From positions 1-23,247 of IMG/VR virus record IMGVR_UViG_3300006735_000273: DNA of 23,247 nucleotides. One strand, written 5' to 3'. This document shows, piece by piece, positions 1-7,433 of the stretch. How positions within the stretch are numbered: position 1 is the first letter of the stretch; every line of letters begins with the position of its first letter. The translations under genes and the position numbers were made by a program. The stretch comes from a virus. The notes under the pieces were generated by a model. That model worked only from the letters and a program-made list of their open reading frames with translations. It did no database searches and was not told the origin of the DNA.

Positions 1-921
1 CGATACTAATTTCTTCTTACCCAATACTTCTTGTGAAATATAGTCTAAAGACATTGAAGGTAATGTTCCTCTTTGAGAGTCATTCCATTGTCTTTCAAAT
101 GCTAAGTCTAGTGATAGAGTTATCCTACCGTTGATAGGTTGTTCAATAGGAGTAAAGCCTTTTTCACCATAAGCAAAAGAAAAACCATCCTTGCTCTTTT
201 TGATTCCTTTAATGTGGCCTGTTGGCGACATAATAAGAGGATTCAATCCAACTGCACACGCTCTTTCTAATAACTTAGGAATATCTGCAAAGTGTCCAAA
301 CCATGCAATAAGCATATCTGGGTCTTTTACAATCATTGTAGTCATAAAAGATTCAATCATATCTTTTTCATTGTCAAAAACCCATGAGTCATATTTTGGT
401 AATGATTTGCTAATTGATTTGTGCATTTCACCTGTGTATAAATTTTCTTCATATTCATTAGGAAACCAAGCCCACTGATAATACTCTTTATCATAATTAT
501 CATAAACAACGATAGTAGTAATCTTATCATGGTGTTCGCCACCTTGCGCCCATTCCATATCCCAATACCATTTACGCATTTCATATTCGGGCATTTTATC
601 TAATTCATCAACACAGTATCTAAAGTGATGAGGAACATCTGCTTCAAAGGTTTGACCGAACATTTTCTTTGCGTTTTTAATATCAAAAGATGTTTCTACA
701 TAAACCCTTTTAAGCGGCTGTTTATCAATATTAACCCACTCGCCACGAATATACTCAAAGTTCCTAGTAATATACTTAGACGCTTTGTATTCTCTTGGCT
801 CATTAGCCTCTTCCTTAACATAAAAATAAGGCCGAAAATCCTCCAATGCGTATTTCTTTTCACCGTTCTCTCTCCATGATTTATAGATGGTTTTACCATC
901 ATTACATTTACTTATTATCAT
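1..921 (-). CDS. polB: Family B DNA polymerase, N-terminal exonuclease part (3' end beyond the window)
   Basis: The first 307 codons of a replicative family B polymerase are present and the gene runs off the left edge, so the polymerase palm is not visible. The exonuclease half shows an Exo I-like WYWDMEWAQ (Asp-x-Glu), an Exo II-like region AWFGHFADIPKL with the expected acidic residue, and SLDYISQEVLG, which resembles the segment before Exo III in archaeal PolB (for example SLDAVAEELLG). The chosen ATG is 6 bases after GGTGA, which is formed over the end of the PCNA gene. An ATG at 927 is followed at once by a stop. It lies directly downstream of PCNA, its expected processivity partner. The family call is firm. 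Whether the polymerase domain is intact cannot be judged here. Confidence 0.88.
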   Translation of the reverse strand, partial: MIISKCNDGKTIYKSWRENGEKKYALEDFRPYFYVKEEANEPREYKASKYITRNFEYIRGEWVNIDKQPLKRVYVETSFDIKNAKKMFGQTFEADVPHHFRYCVDELDKMPEYEMRKWYWDMEWAQGGEHHDKITTIVVYDNYDKEYYQWAWFPNEYEENLYTGEMHKSISKSLPKYDSWVFDNEKDMIESFMTTMIVKDPDMLIAWFGHFADIPKLLERACAVGLNPLIMSPTGHIKGIKKSKDGFSFAYGEKGFTPIEQPINGRITLSLDLAFERQWNDSQRGTLPSMSLDYISQEVLGKKKLVS

Positions 922-927
922 TTACAT

Positions 928-1707
928 TCACCCGCTTATATGTGGTGCTTTTAGTAGCATCCTATCATTAGATACTAATAAAAGTGGATGGTCGTCTTTC
1001 ATATAGACATTAACCATTTGGTCGCTCTTAAAGAAAGCATACACCGGACTACTGAACTCAACAGTAGCAGGTTCTCCTAATGGGAAAACAGGTGTAATAA
1101 CTTCTTCATATTTGTTTGTTGCATCTTGTCTTGTAGATACAGTTAAGACATTTTCATTGAAATCTAATTTATAGACTCCGCTTTTAACTAATTCGCAGTT
1201 CTTTATTGTTTCTTTGAATTGAGGTTGAGTTAATACAAAAGCCCCTTCAAACTTAGATTTACCAAAATTAAATAAAGTTTGAGGTTGAACCTCATATCGT
1301 ATATGATTTAACATGTTCTTTAATCTACTAATAGCGTCTGCATTAGGGTGCAACACTACTAAAGGAATAGACGCAGTTCTATTTGTTCCATGAGGTTCTG
1401 TTGTAATTGTAATAAAATCACCCACATTAAAATCAACTACTCCGCCAAAAGACTTTAGATAAGGAATAATTTTCATGCTATCAACACAAAAATCACCATC
1501 TACGCTTTCTCCTTCTAAGGGAATATCAATCTTTACACAGAAAGAGGGGCTACCGTTCCAAACACTTAGAACGCCGTCTTTAACATAAAGACAGGCGTAT
1601 GTGCCTAAATTGGTGTTTCCAAAACCACTATTAGTAGTTCCTTTTCCCTTAACCATAACGCTTTCTAATGCTTCTCTTAGGTCGCTTGAATCTACTTCAA
1701 ACTTCAA
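928..1707 (-). CDS. pcn: PCNA-like DNA sliding clamp (TTG start)
   Basis: The 259-residue length is near the usual 245-260 of PCNA. The N-terminus (residues 1-18) is an amphipathic helix region like the first clamp domain. The C-terminus has DDHPLLLV followed by a strand ending in LKAPHIS, matching the PCNA pattern D-x-P ... LAPRI. The clamp would encircle DNA and tether PolB, ligase and the clamp loader. No ATG occurs before codon 18. A TTG at 1707-1705 overlaps the stop of the upstream ATPase gene as TTGA and has GAGGG about 8 bases upstream, so TTG is chosen as the start. The sequence is divergent; a beta-clamp-like fold is the alternative, but the C-terminal PCNA signature and the RFC and PolB context favour PCNA. 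Confidence 0.75.
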   Translation of the reverse strand: MKFEVDSSDLREALESVMVKGKGTTNSGFGNTNLGTYACLYVKDGVLSVWNGSPSFCVKIDIPLEGESVDGDFCVDSMKIIPYLKSFGGVVDFNVGDFITITTEPHGTNRTASIPLVVLHPNADAISRLKNMLNHIRYEVQPQTLFNFGKSKFEGAFVLTQPQFKETIKNCELVKSGVYKLDFNENVLTVSTRQDATNKYEEVITPVFPLGEPATVEFSSPVYAFFKSDQMVNVYMKDDHPLLLVSNDRMLLKAPHISG

Positions 1708-2528
1708 ATCAAACCCTCACGCAATTCAGGAATACCGTTCCAAGAAACCTTACCTGCACCAACAGTTAATGATTCCCAAGACTTACCTACAAGTTCTGTA
1801 TTGGTTTTACTGCTTAACAGTTCAGCCTTATACACAACATCATTCTTCTTGCGTGTTCTTCGGGTTGTAATAATTTGATGGAGATAATCTCCCCAATTAT
1901 GCCAGTTTGGTTTAGAACCAATTACTTCTCCAGTTGCTCCGTAATCAGCCTTTGAATGCGTAATATAGATTTGGTCGCAATTTAGATTCTTGCACATCAT
2001 CAAAAGGGAATAAAAAGGAGCGTTTCGCTTTCCCCATTCAAACTTCATCTTTTGTGGTTTTCCAATCTTTGAACTTCCAGTTACATGAAGTGTGCAACAA
2101 TCTAGCCACTTATCAATTCCATCAAATACAAACAAAACATCTTCGCCTTGCTTAATCTTTTCTTTAACAAAGAGAACAAAGTCTTCGGAGTTTGCTTCGG
2201 ACTTTTGAATATCTAATTCACCGTTATCATTTCTTACTTCAGGATTCCATAGTGTAATTCTATCGGAACATTCATGGTTTTGTCGCCATGTTGGTTCGCA
2301 TCCATCATCCCAGTCTAAAACATAGATTTGCTTATTAGGAAAATCTAAGGCTAATCCGCTTTTAACTGTCTTAGGTTCTCCCCAAATACCGCAGATTAAT
2401 CGGTTGTTTCTTCCAAGTCGTTCTTCTGTTTGCTTCGTCAATTTGCTTTGAAAGGCCAATACTCTTGCATTGTTTATTACCCCTTCATCTACTGCTTTTT
2501 TCTTATTATTATTGCTTGTTAATCCCAT
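1704..2528 (-). CDS. RecA/Sak4-like P-loop ATPase with a degenerate Walker A
   Basis: A 274-residue protein with a RecA-like ATPase core. The Walker A region at residues 47-59 reads GIWGEPKTVKSGL, where the usual glycine before Lys-Ser is Val55. A hydrophobic strand VLFVFDGIDKW at 131-141 supplies the Walker B aspartate. The arrangement resembles AAA_24/Sak4-type single-strand annealing ATPases and RadA-like proteins of viruses, which act in recombination-dependent replication. That role is inferred from family resemblance and from the neighbours SSB, PCNA and PolB. GGTGA lies 5 bases before the ATG and overlaps the stop of the upstream small gene. The gene ends in a TTGA overlap with PCNA. 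Because of the altered P-loop, the choice among RecA, RadA and Sak4 subfamilies is open. Confidence 0.6.
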   Translation of the reverse strand: MGLTSNNNKKKAVDEGVINNARVLAFQSKLTKQTEERLGRNNRLICGIWGEPKTVKSGLALDFPNKQIYVLDWDDGCEPTWRQNHECSDRITLWNPEVRNDNGELDIQKSEANSEDFVLFVKEKIKQGEDVLFVFDGIDKWLDCCTLHVTGSSKIGKPQKMKFEWGKRNAPFYSLLMMCKNLNCDQIYITHSKADYGATGEVIGSKPNWHNWGDYLHQIITTRRTRKKNDVVYKAELLSSKTNTELVGKSWESLTVGAGKVSWNGIPELREGLI

Positions 2529-2532
2529 AATA

Positions 2533-2790
2533 TCACCATTCTGTTATTAGTTCTTTATTCAGTATTTCTAGTCGCTTACCTTTTAGGTTAGACCACGCCC
2601 GAATAAGCGTGTTTAGGTCTGTTAATGAATCACATACATATCTACACTCTTTTGTGCCGATATGTAATTTAGTCCAATAAGTTCCTTCTTCTTTGTCATT
2701 CTCTTTCCAAGTTACGAAATCAACCGTTTCTAGGTCAATTAGATAACTATTTGCTTTTAATAAATATCTATTTTCTTTTATGTCTTCCAT
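2533..2790 (-). CDS. Small protein of unknown function behind a structured leader
   Basis: An 85-residue acidic protein with no recognised domain. Alternating hydrophobic and charged residues (YLIDLETVDFVTW near 16-28, TYWTKLHIGTKECRYVC near 37-53) suggest a small beta-rich fold, followed by a helix near 57-80. The start ATG has a strong GGAGGG ribosome binding site, but that site sits inside the 3' arm and loop of a perfect 6-bp hairpin (2797-2812). This is the only gene in the window with a long, hairpin-rich untranslated leader. It is followed closely by the Sak4-like ATPase and PCNA genes, so the leader could affect expression of this replication cluster. The function is unknown. Confidence 0.7.
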   Translation of the reverse strand: MEDIKENRYLLKANSYLIDLETVDFVTWKENDKEEGTYWTKLHIGTKECRYVCDSLTDLNTLIRAWSNLKGKRLEILNKELITEW

Positions 2791-2796
2791 TTTTAT

Positions 2797-2947
2797 TTCC
2801 CTCCAAAGGGAATAGGCTTCGCACCTATTTGAGTCTCAATTACTTCCACAAGTTCAAACTTACACTTGTTATATGCTTATTCCCGACATGAAATCTGTAA
2901 TGTCGCCAACACATCATACCGCAACTAACGAACTGGCTAAAAAGCCA
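2797..2947 (-). promoter_or_regulatory. Hairpin-rich non-coding leader, candidate structured RNA
   Basis: The 194-base gap between the single-strand binding protein gene and the 85-codon gene holds five perfect short inverted repeats: 2797-2812 (6-bp stem, loop of 4), 2811-2829 (6 bp, loop 7), 2848-2869 (6 bp, loop 10), 2884-2905 (6 bp, loop 10) and 2934-2947 (5 bp, loop of 4 T on the transcript). The first covers the GGAGGG ribosome binding site. The second contains GCGAAGC on the minus strand, a sequence known to form a very stable mini-hairpin. A riboregulatory leader, a processed small RNA or a replication-linked element are all possible. The function is not known; the hairpins themselves are directly visible. 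Confidence 0.5.
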
Positions 2948-2984
2948 ATACGACATTTCTACGGGGGAATAATCGGAATATCAA

Positions 2985-4202
2985 TCAAAACCAGTCAAAG
3001 TCCTCTTCAACAGGTTGAGATACTTCAACAGCAGAACCATGTTTAATTACACAGTAAATACCTGCAACATTGATTGTTACGGGTTCTACTCCCTCATCAG
3101 TAGTTCTTTGGCTTGTTCGGCCAACAACAATAACTGATGAACCAATACCGAAATCAAGTTTCAAGTGGTTAGGAATCCAACAAGTTGTAATTCCATCACT
3201 TTCATAATCTAGTTCAGCATTAAGGTCGGTAATATTAATGATTCTATTACCATTCTTTGTAGGAGTCATATTCATATTACAGACAGTTCCATCTGTTACT
3301 ATAAATCGCTCTTTAGAAGGTAATGCTTGCCTACTAATATGTGCTTTATTCAATTCAACAAGAGGAACAAGATGAGAATTGAAGTTGTTTCTTAGACAAT
3401 CTTCAAAGTCAAAGTCCTTCATGTCTCTATACAAGTCATTTTCAGTGTCCATATCTGCATTCAAAGTAAGTGAATCAAAGGTCATTTGTTTAGCACCATA
3501 AATATCAGTTCCATTAGAACCAAGAACACATAAGAAATGACACCATTCAAAACTGTTTGGTGCAAAATCTACTCCGCCTTGATTCTTGTATGAAAAGTAA
3601 TATGGTTTCATTTCACCCGTTCCCAAAGAACCAAAGAAAACACCGCTTCTTCGCATTTGTTCAGGAGGAAGAGGCTTTCCGTAGTTATTATTCTTACCAC
3701 CGTTCATATAAACAGCAGTAGCATCTAAAGGAATATAGAAGCGACCATCTTCTGTTTCTTCTGCACCCGCAGGTAAAGTAGTTACAGTTTTCTCTTCATA
3801 TTCATTATTATGGTAGCGAGATACAACCCACTTACCAAGAGCATTTTGATTAGCAACGGCAACAATACCCTTTTCTAAGGCATTGTCAGCATCACGAATA
3901 AACTCTTCTTTTGCTTTCATTCTGTTCCAAGCCATCATATCTCTCGGTGCATCTAAAGAAACAAAGAAACCAAACGCTGCTTTGTAAAAAGAGTCGTCGC
4001 TTCCGTTTTCCGATGTTGTTTCCGATTGTTGGCTTCTCTTAGCATTAGCCACAAAGTTACGCCAAAGACCCTTACTAATTGGGTTTGTCATTTCAATGCT
4101 GTTTTCCGAGCAAATCTCTTCAAACTTAGCCATACCTTCTTCTGCTGTAAGTCCAATGACTTCAGCACCTTTTGTTATTTCATTCTTCATATTTTCATCC
4201 AT
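2985..4202 (-). CDS. Probable RPA-like single-stranded DNA-binding protein
   Basis: A 405-residue protein. The C-terminal third (about 310-390) has an OB-fold-like strand pattern including GSSVIVVGRTSQR and VTINVAGIYCVI, which resembles archaeal RPA. The extreme C-terminus EEDFDWF is an acidic tail with a terminal aromatic residue, as in many viral and bacterial SSB proteins that recruit partners through that tail. Residues 1-75 are helical and polar. The gene lies between the clamp loader and the recombinase/PCNA/PolB genes, where an SSB is expected. The start ATG is preceded by GGAAGTGA with 6 bases spacing, and an A-rich 39-base gap separates it from the RFC stop. No zinc cluster is evident. 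The assignment rests on fold pattern, tail and context rather than clear sequence identity. Confidence 0.5.
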   Translation of the reverse strand: MDENMKNEITKGAEVIGLTAEEGMAKFEEICSENSIEMTNPISKGLWRNFVANAKRSQQSETTSENGSDDSFYKAAFGFFVSLDAPRDMMAWNRMKAKEEFIRDADNALEKGIVAVANQNALGKWVVSRYHNNEYEEKTVTTLPAGAEETEDGRFYIPLDATAVYMNGGKNNNYGKPLPPEQMRRSGVFFGSLGTGEMKPYYFSYKNQGGVDFAPNSFEWCHFLCVLGSNGTDIYGAKQMTFDSLTLNADMDTENDLYRDMKDFDFEDCLRNNFNSHLVPLVELNKAHISRQALPSKERFIVTDGTVCNMNMTPTKNGNRIINITDLNAELDYESDGITTCWIPNHLKLDFGIGSSVIVVGRTSQRTTDEGVEPVTINVAGIYCVIKHGSAVEVSQPVEEDFDWF

Positions 4203-4241
4203 GTTAATTCACTTCCGTTTTTTTTTGTTTTTTGTTCAATT

Positions 4242-5150
4242 CTATGATAATTGTCCTATTAACCAAGAGGCTAATACTTTTGGAGTCATAGTGGTTGAAC
4301 GCCATTCGCTTTCTCCAATAGTTCTAAGGATTTTAAATTTCAATGTATTCTCTAATTCTGCTTTAATTACAGCATCATGTAGCCCAATACAGATTTCACG
4401 GATGGAAAGCCCATCGTGTAGTAAATTGTGTATTGAGTCTAGTGCAAGGTTATTTTTATTTACAATTTTCATTAATAATTTATTATATTCGTCTAAACCA
4501 ATATCAATTTGAGTCTTGAGGGTGGAATTGCTGGCTTTTGCCGCTTGTAGTTCCGTAATCGCCCTCCGCATATCACCGTTCATAGCATATATAAAGGAGT
4601 CCAATTCATTTTGGGAGTATTTATTTATACCTTCTCGTTGAAGGATTGATTGTAATACTTGTAAGATTGCCTCATTAGAGAGAGGCTTGAAATGATAATT
4701 TGCACATCTACTTTGAAGCGCAAAGATAATCTTATTTCTATCATTACAGGTAATAATGAAACGAACATTGTTTGCATAACGCTCCATAATCCTCTTCAAA
4801 GCATTTTGAGCATCTGTTGTCATACCATCCATTTCATCTAGTAATACAATTCTAAATGGAACACCGCCAATAGTTCCGCTTTGGGCGGCATTTTTAATTG
4901 TTGTTCTAACATTTTCTAAACGCCTATCATCCGACGCATTTACTTCTATAAAATTATCTTGGAAGGCATCTCCTAAGATTTCTTTTGCTATAACTAATCC
5001 GGCTCCTGTTTTACCATTTCCCGGATTTCCGTATAATAAAAGATTAGGTATATTACTTTCTTCTATCCAACCGATAGCATCTAAATTAAAGTGTTCTTGT
5101 CCTATAATTTCAGTAAGTTTATTCGGTCTGTATTTTTCTGTCCATAGCAT
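4242..5150 (-). CDS. rfcS: Replication factor C small subunit (clamp loader ATPase)
   Basis: A 302-residue AAA+ ATPase with the full clamp-loader signature. It has an N-terminal WTEKYRPNKLTEIIGQ (RFC box II), Walker A GNPGNGKT at 41-48, Walker B LLDEMD at 103-108, sensor 1 Asn in ITCNDRN near 133-139, and the SRC arginine-finger motif at 147-149. The C-terminal collar region follows. It loads PCNA on primed DNA using ATP. The start at 5150 is chosen because GGAGGAATAAAAATG precedes it and the conserved N-terminus begins there; an in-frame start at 5204 would add 18 unlikely residues. It overlaps the upstream 81-codon gene by 32 bases. Identification is certain. Confidence 0.95.
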   Translation of the reverse strand: MLWTEKYRPNKLTEIIGQEHFNLDAIGWIEESNIPNLLLYGNPGNGKTGAGLVIAKEILGDAFQDNFIEVNASDDRRLENVRTTIKNAAQSGTIGGVPFRIVLLDEMDGMTTDAQNALKRIMERYANNVRFIITCNDRNKIIFALQSRCANYHFKPLSNEAILQVLQSILQREGINKYSQNELDSFIYAMNGDMRRAITELQAAKASNSTLKTQIDIGLDEYNKLLMKIVNKNNLALDSIHNLLHDGLSIREICIGLHDAVIKAELENTLKFKILRTIGESEWRSTTMTPKVLASWLIGQLS

Positions 5151-5364
5151 TTTTATTCCTCCATATATTTGTATTGTGTATTTTACACCAACCATTCTTT
5201 TCAAATCTTTTGTTTCTGAGCAACTGCCCTATTTGATTAGATGTGAATGAGTTTGTTCTATTAGATGGGGTTTCTTTTTCAAGTTCCGCCATTATTTCTT
5301 TACAAGTCATTTCTTTATCTTGTAGGATGTTTTCTATTCTATATACTAATTTTCTTGTTCTCAT
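5119..5364 (-). CDS. Small winged-helix-like protein
   Basis: An 81-residue basic protein. Residues 1-60 resemble a winged helix-turn-helix: helix RKLVYRIENILQD, helix EMTCKEIMAELEK, then SNQIGQLLRNKRFEKNGW, where a recognition helix is followed by a short wing. It could bind DNA as a regulator, but no target or family is identified. The start has GGAGGAG 5 bases upstream and overlaps the stop of the RFC large-subunit-like gene by 4 bases. The last 10 codons overlap the RFC small subunit gene in another frame. It sits between two clamp-loader genes. The gene is well supported by its ribosome binding site; the winged-helix call is by pattern only. Confidence 0.55.
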   Translation of the reverse strand: MRTRKLVYRIENILQDKEMTCKEIMAELEKETPSNRTNSFTSNQIGQLLRNKRFEKNGWCKIHNTNIWRNKNAMDRKIQTE

Positions 5365-6203
5365 AGAAACTCCTCCAATGATGATTGTTTTATCCTAATC
5401 GGGTCAGTTTTTCTTCTTCTTCTTTTTTCGCCTATTTTAAGGAGACGGCATTCTCCATTATTTAATTTCTTTTTGGCGTGTTCTTTGAACTCGTTATCCA
5501 TAAGAAGTTGCTGTAAGACCTTTGGGTTTTTTACTCCAAGTCGTCTTGATAGTCTAGGTATTTGAGAATACTTTTTTCTTATAGGCATATTTAATCTATC
5601 AAAAGAATTACCTCCATGAGAATAAGAAAGCATCTCATAGAAATACCTTTGACTCCAACGGCGTTTTACTACGCCATCAATAAAAATTAATCTATTTGGG
5701 TGCATATTTTCAACTAGCCAAGATAGTATTTGAGTATCTGCTGGCTTGTTGAAGAGTAATAATTTAGCCATTAAATCTCTATCCTTTTCTTTAAGAAATC
5801 CCCTTACTAAAGAATAGGTATCACGCTCAAATGAAAAGGGGCTTAGTGAGTGGGGTGCTGTCTGTTCAATGGATTCTCTTAGGTAATTCTTAGAACCTGC
5901 TCTTTTAATCTTACACATATCCTTTATTTCTTTAGGAACTGATTTTTCATTTATAGAAGTCAATACTACTTGACCTGTATAGTTCCTAATAATATTTAGA
6001 ATGCTGTCCTTATCAGGTTTAAAGTGAACATCTTCAATAATAATTCCATGCTCCACAGGAAATGAACCTACATCAAAATCAATATCATTAGCATAGAGGA
6101 CTACTGGGTTTTCTACAAATGTAAGTGCTTTGGTTGATTTGCCCGTTCCTGTTTTGCCTGTTATTAATATGGTTCTATTATTATTCATAGTAGTTAATCC
6201 CAT
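5361..6203 (-). CDS. P-loop ATPase with C-terminal PIP box, candidate divergent RFC large subunit
   Basis: A 280-residue protein with a perfect Walker A, GKTGTGKST (16-24). A Walker B-like strand GIIIEDVHF lies at 53-61. VVLTSINEKSVPKEIKDMC (79-97) resembles the sensor 1 region of archaeal RFC large subunits, which reads like ILTANDPYSVPRELR. The C-terminus is QSSLEEFL, a consensus PCNA-interacting peptide (Q-x-x-L-x-x-F-L) at the very end, where archaeal RFC large subunits also carry one. A basic patch KRRRRK comes shortly before it. It lies directly upstream of the wHTH-like and RFC small subunit genes. The inference is a large clamp-loader subunit; another PCNA-bound ATPase is possible. 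The start overlaps the upstream stop as TAATG, with GGGGTAA before it. Confidence 0.6.
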   Translation of the reverse strand: MGLTTMNNNRTILITGKTGTGKSTKALTFVENPVVLYANDIDFDVGSFPVEHGIIIEDVHFKPDKDSILNIIRNYTGQVVLTSINEKSVPKEIKDMCKIKRAGSKNYLRESIEQTAPHSLSPFSFERDTYSLVRGFLKEKDRDLMAKLLLFNKPADTQILSWLVENMHPNRLIFIDGVVKRRWSQRYFYEMLSYSHGGNSFDRLNMPIRKKYSQIPRLSRRLGVKNPKVLQQLLMDNEFKEHAKKKLNNGECRLLKIGEKRRRRKTDPIRIKQSSLEEFL

Positions 6204-6601
6204 TAAATTACCCCTTTCAATTCAAATATTCTTTCCATTCCTTCGGCAGTTTTATGTTTGTGATTAGATATTAACTCAACTAATTCTCTAAACTCTACCC
6301 ATTCACCTTTAGCATGGGGTAGATTTTCGGGAACTAGTTCTGTTAGTTTAAACAAGTTCTTGATTCCTCCAATTTTAAGAATTGGTTTTGGCCGACTTTT
6401 ACTTTCTTTTTGTTTAATACTACAAGTGATTTGGTGCTGTGCTAAACTCCTATTAACCCCTTCAAGGAAAATAGAGTCTGCTCTAATTACTAATTTAAGC
6501 CTTACTCTATAACCCATAAGAGAATCAGTCGCTCTTTCAATATTAAAATCTACCTTAGATGAACTAAGTAAGATTCCAATTAACATTTCTTTACTGAACA
6601 T
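6203..6601 (-). CDS. LAGLIDADG-like domain protein, probably catalytically degenerate
   Basis: A 132-residue protein resembling a single LAGLIDADG domain. It starts with LIGILLSSSKVDF (7-19), in the position of the LAGLIDADG helix. The strand-rich RVRLKLVIRADSIFL, LAQHQITCSIKQK and PILKIGGIKNLFKLTELV follow. A C-terminal EFRELVELISNHKHKTAEGMERIFELKG resembles the usual end of this fold (spread over 103-130). The catalytic Asp expected at the end of the first helix is replaced by Ser, so nuclease activity is doubtful. It may be a domesticated DNA-binding remnant or a regulator. It is embedded between replication genes as a free-standing gene, not inside an intron or intein. The start ATG has AGGA upstream and lies 5 bases after the histone-fold gene stop. 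Confidence 0.45.
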   Translation of the reverse strand: MFSKEMLIGILLSSSKVDFNIERATDSLMGYRVRLKLVIRADSIFLEGVNRSLAQHQITCSIKQKESKSRPKPILKIGGIKNLFKLTELVPENLPHAKGEWVEFRELVELISNHKHKTAEGMERIFELKGVI

Positions 6602-6606
6602 AAAAA

Positions 6607-7050
6607 TCAGTCCTGTATATATTCAATGTTTGAAGGCCAATATCCAGTAGGAGCAGTATTAGTTTCAAGCCAATAAAAGTGAGCCGCAGTTATACGACTA
6701 TCTCCTCTTTCTACCGCACTATTATGAGCATTACTTACTAGATTACAAATAGCAGTTTCTACCCATTCTGCAATAAAATACTTTGCTTGATTAGAAATCT
6801 GTAAATCAGTGCTTTCTTTGATTAGTTGAGTGACATTAATTTTAGTGGTAGGTTTGTGAGTTTCTGTCTTTGGTTTTTCAGGTGTAATGATTTTACCGTC
6901 TTTAACAAATGGACAGTATTTTTGTAGAATTAATTTAGGTCTACCTTGTTCATGCAGAATATTCTTCAAGTGAGCATTTCCCTCGTTATCTATTCTAATA
7001 CACCTATATGTGACTGTATCTATAATTGTCATATCTCCCTGTTGAATCAT
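6607..7050 (-). CDS. Histone-fold protein with an extra N-terminal domain
   Basis: A 147-residue protein. Residues 71-130 match the archaeal histone pattern: INVTQLIKEST (helix 1), QISNQAKYFIAEWVETAIC (helix 2 start), SAVERGDSRITAAHF (loop and helix 3 start, matching RKTIKAEDI in HMfB). Residues 1-60 look like a small beta domain, linked by a Pro/Thr/Lys-rich segment at 57-70. Such a protein could package viral DNA, compete with host histones, or act like NF-Y-type histone-fold regulators. The role is inference. It starts in a 4-base ATGA overlap with the upstream gene, with GAGGGATGA before the ATG. The histone-fold assignment rests on motif spacing. Confidence 0.6.
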   Translation of the reverse strand: MIQQGDMTIIDTVTYRCIRIDNEGNAHLKNILHEQGRPKLILQKYCPFVKDGKIITPEKPKTETHKPTTKINVTQLIKESTDLQISNQAKYFIAEWVETAICNLVSNAHNSAVERGDSRITAAHFYWLETNTAPTGYWPSNIEYIQD

Positions 7051-7433
7051 TCTTCATCCCTCGCTTGTTCTAATAGTGCTTTAATTAAAGATAGGTCATG
7101 TCCTTTTTCAAGAAGGGTAATTGCTGTTAAAAGAATCTGCTTATATCTTTGCTCTCCTTCAATATCAACTTGAGTCGTTAATCCCAAGTGTTGAATAATC
7201 TTTTGCTTTGCGTTTTTTCTTTGATAACTATATTCTCCTTGTTGGTGCATAAGAACATGTCTTCTTTGATATAAAGAATCCATATTACATCTAATAACTG
7301 TTAAATTAGTTTTACACTGTCTTAGTCCTTGATTAACTTGCCTCATAGACATTTCCGATATTTTATAGTTTTTACCAAAAGCCCCAGTCATATATTTTGT
7401 ATTCCATTTTGCTGCATTTTCATCTGCTTTCAT
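7047..7433 (-). CDS. Protein of unknown function
   Basis: A 128-residue basic, mainly helical protein with no recognised domain. Residues 25-75 contain many Arg, Gln and Asn (RQVNQGLRQCKTNL, YQRRHVLMHQQGEYSYQRKNAK), which would suit nucleic-acid contact. The C-terminal 40 residues form a predicted helix pair ending in Asp-Glu-Glu; these last codons also encode the ribosome binding site of the next gene. The start overlaps the ligase stop as ATGA with GGAGAG 8 bases upstream. Its position between ligase and the histone-fold gene suggests a DNA-related job, but nothing in the sequence defines it. Confidence 0.65.
   Translation of the reverse strand: MKADENAAKWNTKYMTGAFGKNYKISEMSMRQVNQGLRQCKTNLTVIRCNMDSLYQRRHVLMHQQGEYSYQRKNAKQKIIQHLGLTTQVDIEGEQRYKQILLTAITLLEKGHDLSLIKALLEQARDEE

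Noticed and set aside
2840-2956. A 38-codon minus-strand frame in the same leader
   Set aside because: It has no ribosome binding site, an unusual Trp/Cys/His-rich composition and runs through the hairpins, so it is probably not translated.
2880-2957. A tRNA-like stretch in the non-coding leader (TAGCCAGTTCGTTAG and a hairpin)
   Set aside because: The D-stem does not pair well, the central hairpin has a 10-base rather than 7-base loop, and no T-arm or acceptor stem fits.
4586-4597. TATA-like TTTATATAT inside the RFC small subunit gene (minus strand)
   Set aside because: It is within coding sequence about 400 bases from the next start codon, so a promoter role is not supported.
2518-6203. 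Shared start sequence ATGGGATTAA of the genes at 2528 and 6203
   Set aside because: Only about 10 bases are shared and the proteins differ after MGLT; chance or start-site bias is sufficient.
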